This document shows, one piece after another, positions 45,246 through 57,728 of a stretch of 64,000 bases of DNA. Location of the stretch: positions 62,001 to 126,000 of the forward strand of contig CAOLHI010002122.1 in assembly GCA_948474755.1 (NCBI GenBank). The letters run 5' to 3'. Position 1 is the first letter of the stretch, and every line of letters begins with the position of its first letter. The stretch comes from Ctenosaura bakeri (lineage: Eukaryota; Chordata; Lepidosauria; Squamata; Iguanidae). The position numbers were made by a program, and so were the translations under genes. The notes beneath the pieces are model-generated. The model was not told the DNA's origin. It worked only from the letters and a program-made list of their open reading frames with translations, and made no database searches.

Positions 45246-48200
45246 AGGAGAATTTGCAGTTTATTCTATAGTAAAAAAATATTTTGTGGCACCCCTGCCA
45301 CAAAACAAGAACAGAAATGATAGAGTTTTTCCCCTCCAAAGTTTAGTCAAAAGCATTCCCTCAATGAGAAGCAAGTAGGATAAACTCTGATGTAGATATC
45401 TAAATGTTGCTGCTGACATGGGACTTGATTGTCCAGACAACTTGCTTTACATCATAATTGGTTCCCTGTGAAGTTGCTGCTTGCTGGAATTACATCAAGT
45501 GATCAGACAATGGGGTTGTTAACAGCTGTTAGCACTGACTGTAAGCATTGGCTGATGTGAAGTTAATTTCAACAGTTTTTCCCTGCTTACTATGAAGGAG
45601 TCCATGGAGAAAAGTCTTCTTGTATTTCTTCACGGGTTATGATGACAATATGAAAGGATCTGTACTAATGAGGATATCGTAGGGGAGAAGGAGAGTGGAG
45701 AGAAGTCATGACCTGCTAGACCTTGAGGAAAGTTAAAGCACAATTTATAAAACTCATGACATTTTGCGAGGAGCACACCACAGCATCTAACCAGGGTGCT
45801 AGTAGGGCATAATAGTGCAGATTGCCTGACAAAGTGAAATAATTGTACCTGGTTTTAGAAATCCATGTGCTTTGTTTAGGAAAGGTCAATAGGTAGGAGT
45901 GTCTTTGTAGGAGGTCAGTGGGCAGGAAGCTCTCTGCAGGCCTCTTTTAAAAGCCTTAAAATATTTTTTCCTGGAATTAAAAAAAATGCTGCTCATAGTA
46001 GTTAAACTGTATAGAAAAATGTAAGAAATGTCACATGGGAGATGTCTGTTAATCTAAGAAATTTGGACTAAGAATGTAAGTGGAGAATACATTAGCATGA
46101 TCCAGCCATATTTTGTTTAAAGTATTATTAATGCTAGAATTATTATTTACCATTTCAAATGGTTCTTTCAGCATTTCAGGACAGAAAAGAATTTGTCAAG
46201 CAATATAAAATAAAGCTATTGTACAAAATTATATTTAAAAATGTAATTTAAGAATGGAGTTTTTATCCTCTGTTGAGCCTTCTCATTATATTTCTGGTAT
46301 GGAATCCCACAGATATCTCTGAAAGTGAATTCTTTCTATGACAGCATTTGAATATGATGTCTGTGACCATTCCTGGCATGTTGTTTCAAATCCAGACAAG
46401 GGAATCTTATGTCATGGTGCCAAATCCATCCCTCCTAAGGTTCCAATCTGGTTTGCTGCATTTTTTTCAAATGGCCATGTCCCACTTACCAGGAGACCAT
46501 TGTTTGATGATTTTCTAAAATTTCCACATGTTATTCCCCATTCTGAATTGCTGAAATACTTTCCTTACTTTTCTTAACTTTCTCCCATGTTAATGATCAT
46601 TTAAGCATTTTAAGCTAAAATATTATGGCATTTTGGGTTCTACATTTTTACTTTTTGCTCCACCTATCTCTTGAAAATAGCTTTCAGAAACTTCTTTGAA
46701 ATTGTTTTTGTCCTCAGTGCAGTGCTTCTGCATCCTTTCTGCATTCAGGGAACACTTTCTACATCAATGTGTCTTTAAGGTAACTCCTGAATATCTGCTA
46801 TTAGAACCTTGCCAATATTTATATTCATTTGCTGTGCTAAGGGTTTTGGGAGATAGGCAAGAGGTGAGAAGAATTATAATAAATTTAATAAGACTTTGTG
46901 TTTGTCACCAAGCATAGGTGGTAGGCTGCAGGTAATCTTTCTGCATCAGAAGGGGCAGGAAGAAAGATTGAGAAACCTTAAGTTCTACACAGTTGTTTGC
47001 CATCTCATGTCCCTATTCCTGGTTGTTTCTGTTTCTCTTATAACTCATCATTGTGGGACACTTTTGTAGTTATCAGAATTTCCCAGAGGATTCTGAAGGG
47101 TCCATTGATCTGGAAGGAGGAGGATGTGAAACTAAATGAGGACCTGGCAACAGTACAAAAGGGCTGCAGCTGAGTGGCTTGGCTTCCAACTAAAAGGCAC
47201 TTCAAATGTTGAGAAGACCTTCTGTCTCTCACACACACATGAAACAGAAAAGCAGGTTAAAGAGGTACAGCCATAATTTGTTGAAAAGGGGCCCCTAGAA
47301 AATAGATTAGATCTGAAGGTTAATATTTCTAATGAATCAACCTGAAAATGGCTCTTGGACCCTGAGAGAGGCTTCTAACTTCTGTGTTCCAGGCCTCCAC
47401 TTTGGCACAAATGTGCTTGAGCTCCTAGAAGTGAGTTTTCAAAAGTGCTGAAACCCTGATCTTACATTATAAGTGTAGCTTGAAAGTCATATTGTATGAG
47501 ATTAGAGGCTCACAGCACATGAAGCTCACTTCTCTTTCTGGTACATTCATCTAGAGCTTCAGATATTCTGTGTTTGTCCTTCCACATACTCTTAAGGATC
47601 TTCTTAAGACCACATTTCTTCTAGTCCTTCTACATGAAGCAGAGTTGGACCATCTTATGGTAAGATTATACAATATCACATATTATTGGAGCAAGATGTA
47701 GCCCAGGCATTTACACTGAGCAGCCTGTCAAAATATCTTCTCCATACAAAGGATGTCCTTGACCACTGAGCTTCTGCTGTTTCCAACATGTAGTGGGAAC
47801 AAGAAATGGTTGAGAGGCAAAAGAAGAATAGACCTCTCAGTCATTTATTTCTTTTATTGCTGGATATTTTGTTGAAAGTTATATAAGAGCTTTTTTTATA
47901 TCTAGATTTCAAACCTTATTTATATCAAGAATGTGGCAAAGAAATGGAACATTCTTTTCTAAATAAATCATCTGCTGTGTACCAGAAGGCTTAATAATCA
48001 AGTGAACCATATGTCTAAGGGATTTAAAATGCCCTTTGCATGGCACAGCCATACAGTGGGTTCTACTTTTCCATGGGTTTGTTCTATAGCACTCTTATAA
48101 CATTTAAATGGCAGTTGTTCCATGAAGAAGACTCACTCAGTTGTTCCCACATATACACTTGTGGAATTTTAAACGTAACAAGAGAATGCTGGAACAAACC

Positions 48201-49140
48201 CACACAAAAGCTATAGCTAATACATTGCTATAGAATATACATAACAGGCATCCAACATGCATATAGGTATATAGTGAGCTGTAAATATACATGGATGACT
48301 ATAGCAGGGTGTCTCTTCAAGGATATAGGGCAGGGATCGGCAATTGAGACTCTCAGTGGCAGCTGATACCTTCTATGTCAGTGGAGCAATGAATCCATTT
48401 TAGGCTTTAGTCTGAACTTAAAAGGAGCTGCCCAAAGGTGCAGAGCCTATTTTGGGGATAGAGTTGGGCACTTTGGATTGCTCTTTTTAAAGTTGTTCTT
48501 AGCTGGGACTGAACCTAATCCCAGACTTCCAACAAGGTTAGTTTGTGCTGAGGCTGAAAAATATAGTGCAAAATCAACTTTATTGAAGGTAAATATATGC
48601 AGCAGATGTATCACAGCATTAAAGTTCTTTCAGTGGATAGGGAACTGTACTCCCTTTTCACCTGGTACACTCTAAATACCCTGGTTTATCAGACTACCCT
48701 ATTGGTCAAAGACTGGGTTAAGATGTAACATACCCCCATGAAAGTCTAATTTCATTGAAGAAAATTGCTGTCTCATTGCAGAAAATGTAGAAAAGCCCAT
48801 GTCTAAATTTTGAACAGAATACCTTCTGAACCGCAAAAAATCTCATTGGGCCATCAGAGTTCTTCTCATCAGAGTTTTTGCCACTAAAGAAACATTTTTG
48901 ACCATTCTTCAAGTATTGTCATACATGCTTTCCATTCCTAGTGATGATATAAAACCACTACCATCACCTTGGCAAATCTACATATCTAGAGAAGTACTCT
49001 GCAATTGGACTCAGGGAGCTGCCACAGAGACAATGGGATGTGAATCCTGGTATGTGAACCTTTCATTTGCGTGTTCTTTATCACTGTCTCTGAATCTTGG
49101 TCTTTCTCAAGCAAGAGTGGGGAACCTTTAGCACTCTGTT
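45246..49140. other. Repeat-poor block, no gene recognised
   Basis: Nearly 4 kb with almost no recognisable repeats, unusual for this window. Segments at about 45400-45660 and 46020-46260 have balanced composition and homeobox-type words (TAATTGG, TATTATTAATGC) and may be conserved non-coding sequence. CAGGGATCGGCAATTG at about 48331 resembles an hAT end without a partner. No exon is supported. Confidence 0.4.
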
Positions 49141-50850
49141 TATTTTTATTTATTTATTTATTTATTTATTAAATTTATATCTTGTCTTTCTCCCAAATGG
49201 GATCCAAGGTGGCTTACAATAATTTAGAAAAATACTGGAAAAACATTTGATTCTAAATTTAAAAAGAAATTAAACTATCCAATTATTAAAATATGCTTAA
49301 AAACAATTAAACAGGTAGAGCATGTTTAAAACATAGTATCAAAAACATATTAAAAATAAAGATTTAAAAAGATACAGCACACCATTTTACTTGGCAACCC
49401 TGTAATTAGAATTCATGGTCCAAAAGCCTGCCCAAATAAAACTGTTGTCACCTGCTAGCACAAAGAGAACAAGGAGGGGACCAATTTGACCTCTTGTGAA
49501 AGGAGTTCCACAGCCTGGGAGCAGCCACAGAGAAGGTTCTCTCCTAGGTCCTCACCAACCACATCCATGAAGGTGGCAGAATGTGAGAAAGTCCTCCCCT
49601 GCAGATCTTCAAATTTGGCTAATTTTATTCTGCCAGAGCTGGGGAACGGATTCATTTTTGCAGTCTAGTTTAGTGACTCATTTAAGCATAAAACAAAAAT
49701 CCTAAAAGTGAATTTTGTCACCCATGAAGATACATATTTGGATGGAACCAGTATAGCGGAAATCAAAGGTTATATATAATGAGGTTCTGTTTTTCTCCCC
49801 CTCCCCTCCTTTTCTTAGATTTGCCTCATTTCAATCTCTATCATTAAGTAGCTTCTGGAGAAACCATTTTGTAGTTGTTTACCTTTGTAATTTAAAAAAA
49901 GAAAAAGAAAAAGGAATTGCTTTTATTTGGGTCCATGTTAGCAATTTTTATAAACTTTGCAGTGCTGAGATTGTTCTAGTTCAAATTTGTACAGAGTGGA
50001 ACATTTTTTTCAAAATAAATATTTTCTGAACTGCTTTAAAAAAAATACTCATGTTGGTTTACAGAAGGACACATGGTCTTTCAGACAGTCTGGACCCAAG
50101 CCATTTAGGATTTTAAAGATCAAAGCTAGCACTTTGAATTCTGCCTAGAAATGGACCAGTAGCAAATACAGCTGTGTTAACAGGAATCACATGATCCCTC
50201 TAGCTAGCCCTGATCAAGAGCCTGGCTGCAGAATTTTGGACCCACTGAAGTTTCCAAATAGTAGTTTCCAAAGGCAGCTCCACATAGAGCATGTTACAGT
50301 AGTCCAAACAGTATATAAACATGGCATGTGACACTGTGGCCAGATCTGACTTGTCAAGGAATGAGCACCCTGGTGCACTAGTTTTAACTTTGCAAATGCA
50401 CTCTTGGCCACAGCCAAAACATGGGCATCAAGATTCAGATCTGAGTCCAGGAGCATGCCCAAGCTGCAAATCTGAGATTTCAGGGGGAGTGTAAGCCCAT
50501 CCAGCACAGGTTGAATCCCTGTTCTCTGATTGACCTTCCAACTGACCAGGAGGACCTCTGCCTTGTCTGGATTAAGTTTTAATTTGTTTGACCTTATCCA
50601 GTCCATTACTGATAGCAGACACTGATTTAGTACAGAAGCAGCTTCCTTAGAAACAGATGGAAAGGAGAGATAGACTTGTGTGTCATCAGCTTTTGAGCCC
50701 CAAAACTCTGGATGACCTCTCCCAGCAATTTCATGTAGATGTTAAACAGCGTGGAAGAGAGAACCAAGCCCTGAGGGACACCACAGGATAATGGCCAGGG
50801 TGTCAAGCGGGCATTCCCCAGCATCATCTGACATTAAGCAGCAGTATTTT
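49141..50850 (-). mobile_element. L2-like LINE, 3' part with RT remnants
   Basis: The minus strand reads RT motif B as CGVPQGLVLSSTLFNIYM (about 50715-50785), an ADDTQVYLS remnant of the YADD box in a shifted frame near 50665-50690, then MDWIRSNKLKLNPDKAEVLL and LPLKSQICSLGMLLDSDLNL (50450-50606). The C-terminal coding part is broken. A 3' segment (complement of AGTTCCACAGCCTGGGAGCA, 49502-49521) and the L2 terminus (complement of TTGTCTTTCTCCCAAATGGG) follow, ending in (TTTA)n at 49141-49171. It is the same clade as 5225-7432. RT motif A and the endonuclease are not recognisable upstream. Confidence 0.88.
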
Positions 50851-51583
50851 CAACCCAGGGAGTCTGCTGCCAAGTTATCTGGACTATTTGAGGTGGGACA
50901 CAGTTTAGGGGCAATCAATACCCTGTGGTTCTTGCCTATATAAACTGATAGTTGTCTTCCTGCTCCGTGTTTCCCTCTACCTGTTAATGTTGTAATGACT
51001 GCTCCCTTTGGCTGGTCCTCCACCCATGCTCTCTAAATACTCCTTATTCAGTTGCCAGAAGGTCAGTTTGAAAAACAAGACTAATTAGAGAGAGAGAAAA
51101 AACCTTCTTCTCCACTCCCCAACAGAGTAACTAGCCATCACTCCACACCCAAAGTGGTTCTTCCAAAGGAGAAACCCCCCTTTGGTGACCCTGCCAGTGG
51201 TAGCCCCCACCACTGAGGCAGCCCCTTCTATTGCCTGTCACACAGGGGAGTGGCTGATGTCAATGCTGTCAGCTCAGTACCTGGGGAGCCTGGGGCTTGG
51301 TCCTGCAGGTATTGAGTTGGTCTTCTCACAACAGGCAGAAGGCAGGCAGGCAGGCCACAGTTCTTGGAGATGAAAAATCCTCACAGATGGACAATGGAAG
51401 AGTAGTGGTGATGTGTCCTCTCCCTGGTGTGCTGATATTTTTGGATTTCAGCACCAATAACCAGGACCATTGGGGGGGGAGTGGGTGCTACAGTCCAAAC
51501 ATATAGGGAGGCCAAAGTATTCCTGCCCAGTTATAAAGGAAATATGTTTCCACATGGGTACCGGAGAAAATGTATTTGGTTCT
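50851..51583. other. No recognised gene
   Basis: Unclassified. A weak plus-strand resemblance to L2 RT motif A (IFLDFS near 51430-51450) is too short to call. A G homopolymer lies near 51473-51480. Confidence 0.35.
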
Positions 51584-52411
51584 TGTTACCCTGTTTACTG
51601 GGGGTCCCATGAGGGACACCTAAATGTGCTCACAATTAAACAAGTTGGGCAAATTAGTCGAAAAGCCCAAGCAAGCAATGCGAGAGGCAGGGCAACACAG
51701 CGGAATCTTTTACTCAATGTCTACGGGGTCAGGCCAAGCCAAGAAGCAAATCGGAGTTTAAGAATAATTGTGATCTTTATTAAAATACAGATAAACAGTG
51801 TATGCAACACACACACTCAGATAACTATAGAAAATAAAGGTGGGAACGGTATAGAGGGATTTTGAGAGGGATTGTTGAATTGTTGAATTGGGTGATACGA
51901 CACCTGTCCTGACGCCTGGAGAGGTCTGAAGATTGAGTTTGTTGGTATGGAGTCTCAGTACGTGGGATTGAGGGGGCAGCTCGCCAATGGCAGCAAGGCT
52001 GGATGGAAGTCTATTCCGTACTTGGGGAAAACAATGAGTTTCGGGTGCGAGACAAAGCTTTGGAAAGGTCAAAATTTAACATGATTGAGTTAGGTCTGAA
52101 TTGACAAAGAGGTAGACAGTATGCAAATGCTCAGTGCTTGACAGTTGAGTATTCAGCTTGCCAAGCTGCCTGTAAACAGCGTGCATACATAATGAAGGTG
52201 TTTGCAGGGAGGTCTCCTAAAGCGATGATCTGGCTATTTCTGGCCTGCCTGTATTGTCTTGGGATATTGCAGCGTTTGATGGCCGAGCCTAGTTCTGTGC
52301 TTGTCCGGGGGCCTCACAAACACATGGAGAGGGGTGGTGGAAGAGAGCCAAATTATTGATATCAAAATGATATCTAGCAGCCCCAAATCTGGGCTAGCAA
52401 ATGCAGTAACA
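51584..52411 (-). mobile_element. Solo LTR, copy 3
   Basis: Left end TGTTACC, right end GCAGTAACA, flanked by the 5-bp repeat GTTCT (51579-51583 and 52412-52416). The segment GGGGTCCCATGAGGGACACC through GGTCAGGCCAAGCCAAGAAG matches copy 4 (56813) closely. The minus strand has the poly(A) signal AATAAAGATC near 51773-51782, in agreement with minus orientation. 828 bp, no internal genes. More CpG-rich, and so probably younger, than copies 1 and 2. Confidence 0.8.
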
Positions 52412-52416
52412 GTTCT

Positions 52417-53001
52417 CATGCTATTAAGTTAATAACTTTTTTAAAAATAAAGTTTTATTTAAAATCTGCCCCTTCTCCCTAATAGAGTTAATGAGAGAAA
52501 GAGAGAGACAGGGACACACAGAGAGAGAGACAGAAACAGAGTCAGAGAGGGATGCATGCATGCTGGAAAAGCACTGAAAATCAAAACACACAATTTACAT
52601 TTTTGTTTTCTATCTATCTCCCAATCATGCATAGAGGCATAGTCTCTTCCTGCTCATCCACCCACAATACCTGCTTCCTCTATTTGATGTGTTCCACTGT
52701 GGGATTCATTAATATGGAAATGATTAACTTAATGTTGTTCTACAAGTAGAAAAATATAGATTACTGAGCAAATTGAGTTGCTTGCTGCTGTTTCCTGAAT
52801 GCCTAAATTGTTGCTAGGATGACTCATAAGGACAGATTCTACTTTCCCACACCAGCATTATTATTTCAGGTTCTCATAGCTTTCAGTATTAAAACATAGC
52901 TGTTATTTTACTTGTAAATTCACTGAAGGCAAAAATCAAATAGTTTAGAAATAGTGTGGATGCCTTAAAATGTGTTTTGTTTTTGAATTTATTACCTCAT
53001 T
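52417..53001. other. No gene; GA microsatellite
   Basis: Unclassified sequence containing a GA-rich low-complexity tract at about 52493-52550. Confidence 0.5.
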
Positions 53002-53488
53002 GGCCCATTCCACACGGGGGTAAAAAAACGGTGTAGAGTGACCTCTGATGGAGGTCGTCTACACTGTAAAGTGGATTGGGGCGGACTACTTTAGCGTAGT
53101 TCCACACCCCAATCCACGCAGGAGTGACAGGAAGTGGCGTCGCCGTGTGCTTTTTAAAAACCACTTTTCATGAGGTTTTAAAAAAGCATGGGGCGTGCAG
53201 CCGTGTGCAGCCCCGTCGCAGCGCCCAGTGTAGATTTGCAGGCACATGCAAGTGCGTGCCTGCAGACCTGCCAGGGGCGGGCTTCCAGCTGGCGAGCTTC
53301 TCCGGTTGGTGGAGAGCCTCAGCCAGCTGGGAGCCACCATTTTGGACGCCGCAGGATGCCATGGGATGCCAACGAGTGTAGAGCAGTGAACTCGCACTGC
53401 TCAACGTGGCGACGGACTTACCCAGTTCCAGGTAAGCTCCATTTTAGCATGGTTTCGCATGTTTCTTCCTCCGTGTGTGGAAAGGGCC
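53002..53488 (-). mobile_element. MITE family A, copy 2 (multi-hairpin)
   Basis: GGCCCATTCCACACG at left, GTGTGTGGAAAGGGCC at right, flanked by an exact ATT duplication (52999-53001 and 53489-53491). The interior is the reverse of 7521-7988: a GACCTCTGATGGAGGTC hairpin, CCACTTTTCATGAGGTTTT, paired TTTGCAGGCACATGCA and TGCGTGCCTGCAGA, and CTTCTCCGGTTGGTGGAGAG. 487 bp, GC-rich with many CpGs, no protein. Confidence 0.85.
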
Positions 53489-53491
53489 ATT

Positions 53492-53743
53492 AACAGAGCC
53501 AGCATGGTGAGTGGTTTGAGCACTGGACTTGGGAAATGAGGGTTAGATTCTCCATTCAGCCATGGAAACTCACTGGGTGACTGTGTGTGCGACACACACT
53601 CTCAGCCTCAGAGGAAGGCAAAGGCAACTCCCTTCTGAACAAATTTTGCCAAGATTTTGCCAAACCTATTGTAAGTTTGTCTTTGGGTCACCATTAGTAA
53701 AAAAAAAAAAAATGACTTGAAGGCATGCAACAACAACAGCACC
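53492..53743 (+). mobile_element. tRNA-derived SINE with BovB-like tail
   Basis: Starts AACAGAGCCAGCATGGTGAG (tRNA-like head). The body has CCATGGAAACTCACTGGGTG and CTCTCAGCCTCAGAGGAAGG; the tail is GGGTCACCATTAGTAA, a poly(A) interruption, then GACTTGAAGGCATGCAACAA. It begins within 4 bp of the MITE's right edge, so one of them may have landed next to the other. Confidence 0.88.
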
Positions 53744-54710
53744 AGCACCTCATTGGCAAAGAGTTGATACAGAAAACCATCAACATTCACGTTAGAATGC
53801 TAGAATCATTGGCCTAGATCCAACTGCTATTCCTGACGTGAGTATATCCTTTGGATCAATTGCTGTGTCAATACAGATGCAAATCTGACTAATTTAATGG
53901 GTCTGCTGTAGTCTGGAGGATACTATCCCATGGCCAGTGTTGAAGAAAGATTTTAAGTTGTTACTCCATTTGGATTTTGTACATGGAGTCAGAGGAAGCA
54001 CAATCTTCTTCTTTTCTTTAATCAACCAAATGACTCCAGCCAGTCCTGTATTCTGGCAAATGGAATGGAGGATTATATCACACATTACAGACAGAAGTAT
54101 AGTAAGGTTTTCATAAAATGTATGTGAATGTCAGATTTGAAATGTACTCTAGCTTTTTAAAATAGCTTTGGTATGTAATACCAATGACCAATTTCAGAAA
54201 ACACTAGCAAGGGGTTTTGTGGGGGTTTTATCCCCCAAGGGTGGGGTTGGTTAACTTCTGGTTTATTTTAATGTGAGCTTGGAAGGACTTCCCCACCCTC
54301 AGTTTGCTGTATAAAGAGAAAGATTCAATACTGGAGAGTCCCACATTACATCTCCCTAGACTGGAGCCTTCATGGTTAAATAACAATGGCAAGCCCGCTC
54401 TTTGACTCAAACAAAATCTACTTAGAACATGTAGTAATAAGATTACAGGTCCCCAGATCTCAAGACCTTGTTCTTCTTCTCAAGGCATGGCCTCTCTTCT
54501 GTTCAGATCAAGAGAGAGGAATGTTGCCTTGAACAGTAAGTGTATACAGGTATAGGTTGTCCTAATTTCTTTGACTTGATGTTTTAAATTTGAATGGCAT
54601 ACTCTGTGCAACTGTGGTTGATCCTTAGAGGTATCCTCCTTGACAACAAAACCAAGGCTAGTCCCTGTTTTGTCACAGATTGTCATCCTGGGGTCTCAGG
54701 CTTTGGTCCT
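53744..54710. other. No recognised gene
   Basis: Unclassified sequence. Confidence 0.4.
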
Positions 54711-55130
54711 AGAATCATAGAATCATAGGGTTGGAAGAGACCCCAGGGGCTATCGAGTCCAACCGCTTCCTATGCAGGAACACACATCAAAGCATTCCCA
54801 ACAGATGGCCATCCAGCCTCTGCTTAAAAACCTCCAAAGAAGGAGACTCTACCACTCTCCGAGGCAGCATATTCCACTGCTGGCAGCTCTGACCATCAGG
54901 AAGTTCTTCCTGAGGTTCAAGTGGAATCTTCTTTCCTGCAGCTTGAATCCATTGCTCCTTGTCCTAGTCTCTGGAGCGGCTGAGAACAAGCCCGCTCCCT
55001 CCTCAACATGACATCCCTTTAAATATTTAAACATGGCTATCATGTCCCTTCTTAACCTTCTCTTCTGCAGACTAAACATAGCCAGCTCCCTAAGCTGTTC
55101 TTCATAGAACATGGCTTCCAGACCCTTCAC
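54711..55130 (-). mobile_element. CR1 LINE 3' fragment
   Basis: Minus strand: [40 protein letters not shown] and [17 protein letters not shown], then a frameshift near 54880 before the C-terminus. The 3' end shows two AATCATAG 8-mers at the left edge. Shorter and more damaged than 14282-15190. Confidence 0.92.
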
Positions 55131-55739
55131 CTCAGGTTCCAGGATAGTCCTGCTAAGACAATGCTAATAATATCATATGATTTAATATATTGTAAAGGCA
55201 CAAATTTCTATGATAGACCACAAAATCTGTATTGATCTCTGTGATGAACCAAGAATGCAGTCTTAACAAAATGGCCTGAGCAATATTTGATAAGAGAAGC
55301 TACAGATAATCCTTTGGTTCATTGGTAAGAACCTTGTGGTCTTCCAGGTGTTATTGGGGTTAATTTCCAGCACCATTGGCTATGGGTGGGAATGGCTCAT
55401 AAGCTTTCTGTCCATCAACATGGTTCATACTCCTGCTTTTGCTGTTGTCCACAGTTTTGATCCATGCTAGTCTGAAGTTTCAGAAAGCTCAGAGATAGGT
55501 GAGGATTTTGCTGCACTTCAGGTCTGATATGAATTTACCCAAATTCACAAATTTCTTTATATTTAGAATGGAAAGAAAGAAGTGAAACTGGCAGGTTTTT
55601 CCATTGCTAATGCAACTCAATCATCATGCCAAAATACAACCTTTAGAATATCACTGCAGAATTTAAAGATAATATATAAAAATAGATTTGCACTATTAAG
55701 CCTACTTTACTGGAAGTCAGAAGAACTCTGGATCAAAGG
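55131..55739. other. No recognised feature
   Basis: Unclassified sequence. Confidence 0.4.
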
Positions 55740-56383
55740 CAGGACCATAGTGTCTTTTTAAGACATTAGCTTCAGCCAAAAAGAAAAAGAGGCTCAATAG
55801 ATGACAGAGGAAACTCTTCAAGGAGTTAAACGCAAGCAAGAAGCAAAAGTGACAGAAATAGGATCAGAACCCTGAATGAAACTGTTCAGAGATATGTGCA
55901 CAGGGACAAAAAGACCTGCTATAATTATCAATGCAGAGAAATAGAAGATGACAACAAAAAAAGGCAGAACAAGAGATCTCCTCCACAAGATCTGAGAAAT
56001 CAAAGGGAAATTTAAAACAAAAGTAGAAATGCAACACAACCAGGAGGGAAACACACTATATGATCAAGAAGACATAAAAAAGGATGATGGAAACAATACA
56101 CTGAAGAACTATATAAAAAGAGTTGAAAAGATGACAGATTCATTCAAGGAAGAACCATTTGAAGATGAATCAACAATATTAGAAAGTGAAGTGGAAGCTG
56201 CAGTGAGAGTACCAGAGAGGAAGAAACCACTAGGAACAGACAGCACATCAACTGACCTGCTTCAAGCTAAAGAGACAGAATCCACTCAAATTTTAACTAA
56301 CATGAAAAGCAAAAGAATGGCCTACAGATTGGAAATTGTCAATATACATTCCAAACCCCAAGAAACAGGGGACACAAAGTGTT
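55740..56383 (+). mobile_element. RTE/BovB-like LINE fragment
   Basis: The plus strand, across frameshifts, reads WKQYTEELYKKS near 56088-56123, then ILESEVEAAVRVPERKKPLG (56176-56235), TDLLQAKE, and a decayed IPIPKKGDT block as SKPQETGDTKC at the end. This is the entry into an RTE-clade RT (fingers before motif A). The upstream region has the lysine-rich linker texture. The catalytic RT motifs are absent because the copy stops at about 56383. It is probably a relative of the element that supplies the BovB-like SINE tails in this window. Confidence 0.7.
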
Positions 56384-56812
56384 AACTTTGAGCTTTCTGG
56401 CACAGCAGGTCAAAAGTTATTGTAATGTAATGCCCTGTTATGTTTTCCCTCAAGCCAGTTCTTATGTATCCCATGGGAGGTTGTGTTGTGCATGTAAGGC
56501 TGTAGGAAGAAGGAGTTGACTATATATTCACTTCCATCACTTGTGTAACTTTTAAAGACAGCCAAGGAATATATACAGATGTCCTTATTTATTAGGATTC
56601 TCCACATCCAATTAAGTCAATAAGACCACTGTCAATAGATGGCAGTCTGCCTGTTGCGGCAAAGCAAAATTTGAGCCCCTAAATCCTAGAAGCAGAAAAG
56701 ATGACAGGCAGTTATCTGATGCTGCCTTTACAAGACTTTTTTGTGTTGTTCCATGCCATCTTAACCTAATGAGCAGCTGCCCAAATGCAATAATTCTATT
56801 AGTTAAAAGAAA
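56384..56812. other. No recognised feature
   Basis: Unclassified sequence. Confidence 0.4.
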
Positions 56813-57724
56813 TGTTACCTGATTTCTGGGGTCCCTTGGGGGACACCTCAATGTGCTCCACGTGATAGGGAATGGAAACTCGCCAGAGCACGAGCAATAG
56901 CAATGCAAGAGGCAGGGTAACCTGGCGGGGTCTTTTTACCCAGTTTTTACAGGGTCAGGCCAAGCCAAAAACCAAGCAAAAATGTCCAATAAATGATGTT
57001 ATTGAATCAAAGTCTCACGCACCAATGCAATCACTCACACACTCACTCAAGACCTATTAAGAAGCAAAAGGGAGGAAACTGGATAGGGGAATATTGAAGG
57101 GGGTTGTAGCTGGGGTAATACTGCACCTTTTCCTGAAGTCCTTGGTCCAGGAAAAACAGCAGAGAAGTGGGGCTCAGCATGGAGAGGGCTGAGGGGATTA
57201 CTCAATGCACAGAGAAATGGTCTGCTGGGATAACCGGGAGTGATCCAAAGAACTGCTCAAAAACTGGGACTATTTGTAGGGGAAAAAGTACCTGGAGGGC
57301 TAATCCTTTCCTGAGGAGAACAATGGGTATTGCAATGAGAAAGAAGCTCCACAATGGTAACTTCCTTTGCATGATGAGATTACAAGGTGTTGCCAAAGTC
57401 TCAGGATCTTCAGCTGCATTTGGTTGTGATGTGACTTTATGTAAATAGTCCTCACCTCATAGGATATTTGCTCAACTTGGGGCAAACATGCTAATCCCCT
57501 CAAGTCGGCTTCTCAGGGGCTGAGGATCCTTTGTCTACTGTGGGTTTGCCCAGCTTGAGGTCTCCTGGGGCTACGTGACTGGGAATTTTACTGGCCTGAC
57601 CTGGTTTTCGATTGTTTGACTGTTGCTGCCTACATGCCCATCTGGGTGACCTCTCAGGCACATTGAATCATGTTTTAATATCAAAATTGTAGACCTCGGG
57701 ACAGGGTTTTCCAGTGGGGTAACA
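56813..57724 (-). mobile_element. Solo LTR, copy 4
   Basis: TGTTACC at left, GGTAACA at right (perfect 7-bp terminal inversion), flanked by GAAA on both sides (56809-56812 and 57725-57728). The left 200 bp match copy 3 closely (GGGGTCCCTTGGGGGACACC, GGTCAGGCCAAGCCAAAAAC). A weak TATA-like CTACAAATAG lies on the minus strand near 57270-57279. 912 bp, no internal genes. Confidence 0.82.
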
Positions 57725-57728
57725 GAAA

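Noticed and set aside
48331..48480. hAT element starting CAGGGATCGGCAATTG
   Set aside because: No complementary right end or 8-bp duplication found nearby.
51400..51510. L2 reverse transcriptase motif A on the plus strand
   Set aside because: Only about six residues (IFLDFS) resemble the motif, and nothing around it supports an element there.
51470..51865. Plus-strand open frame of 131 codons
   Set aside because: Crosses the left boundary of the solo LTR at 51584 and is antisense to the LTR's own direction.
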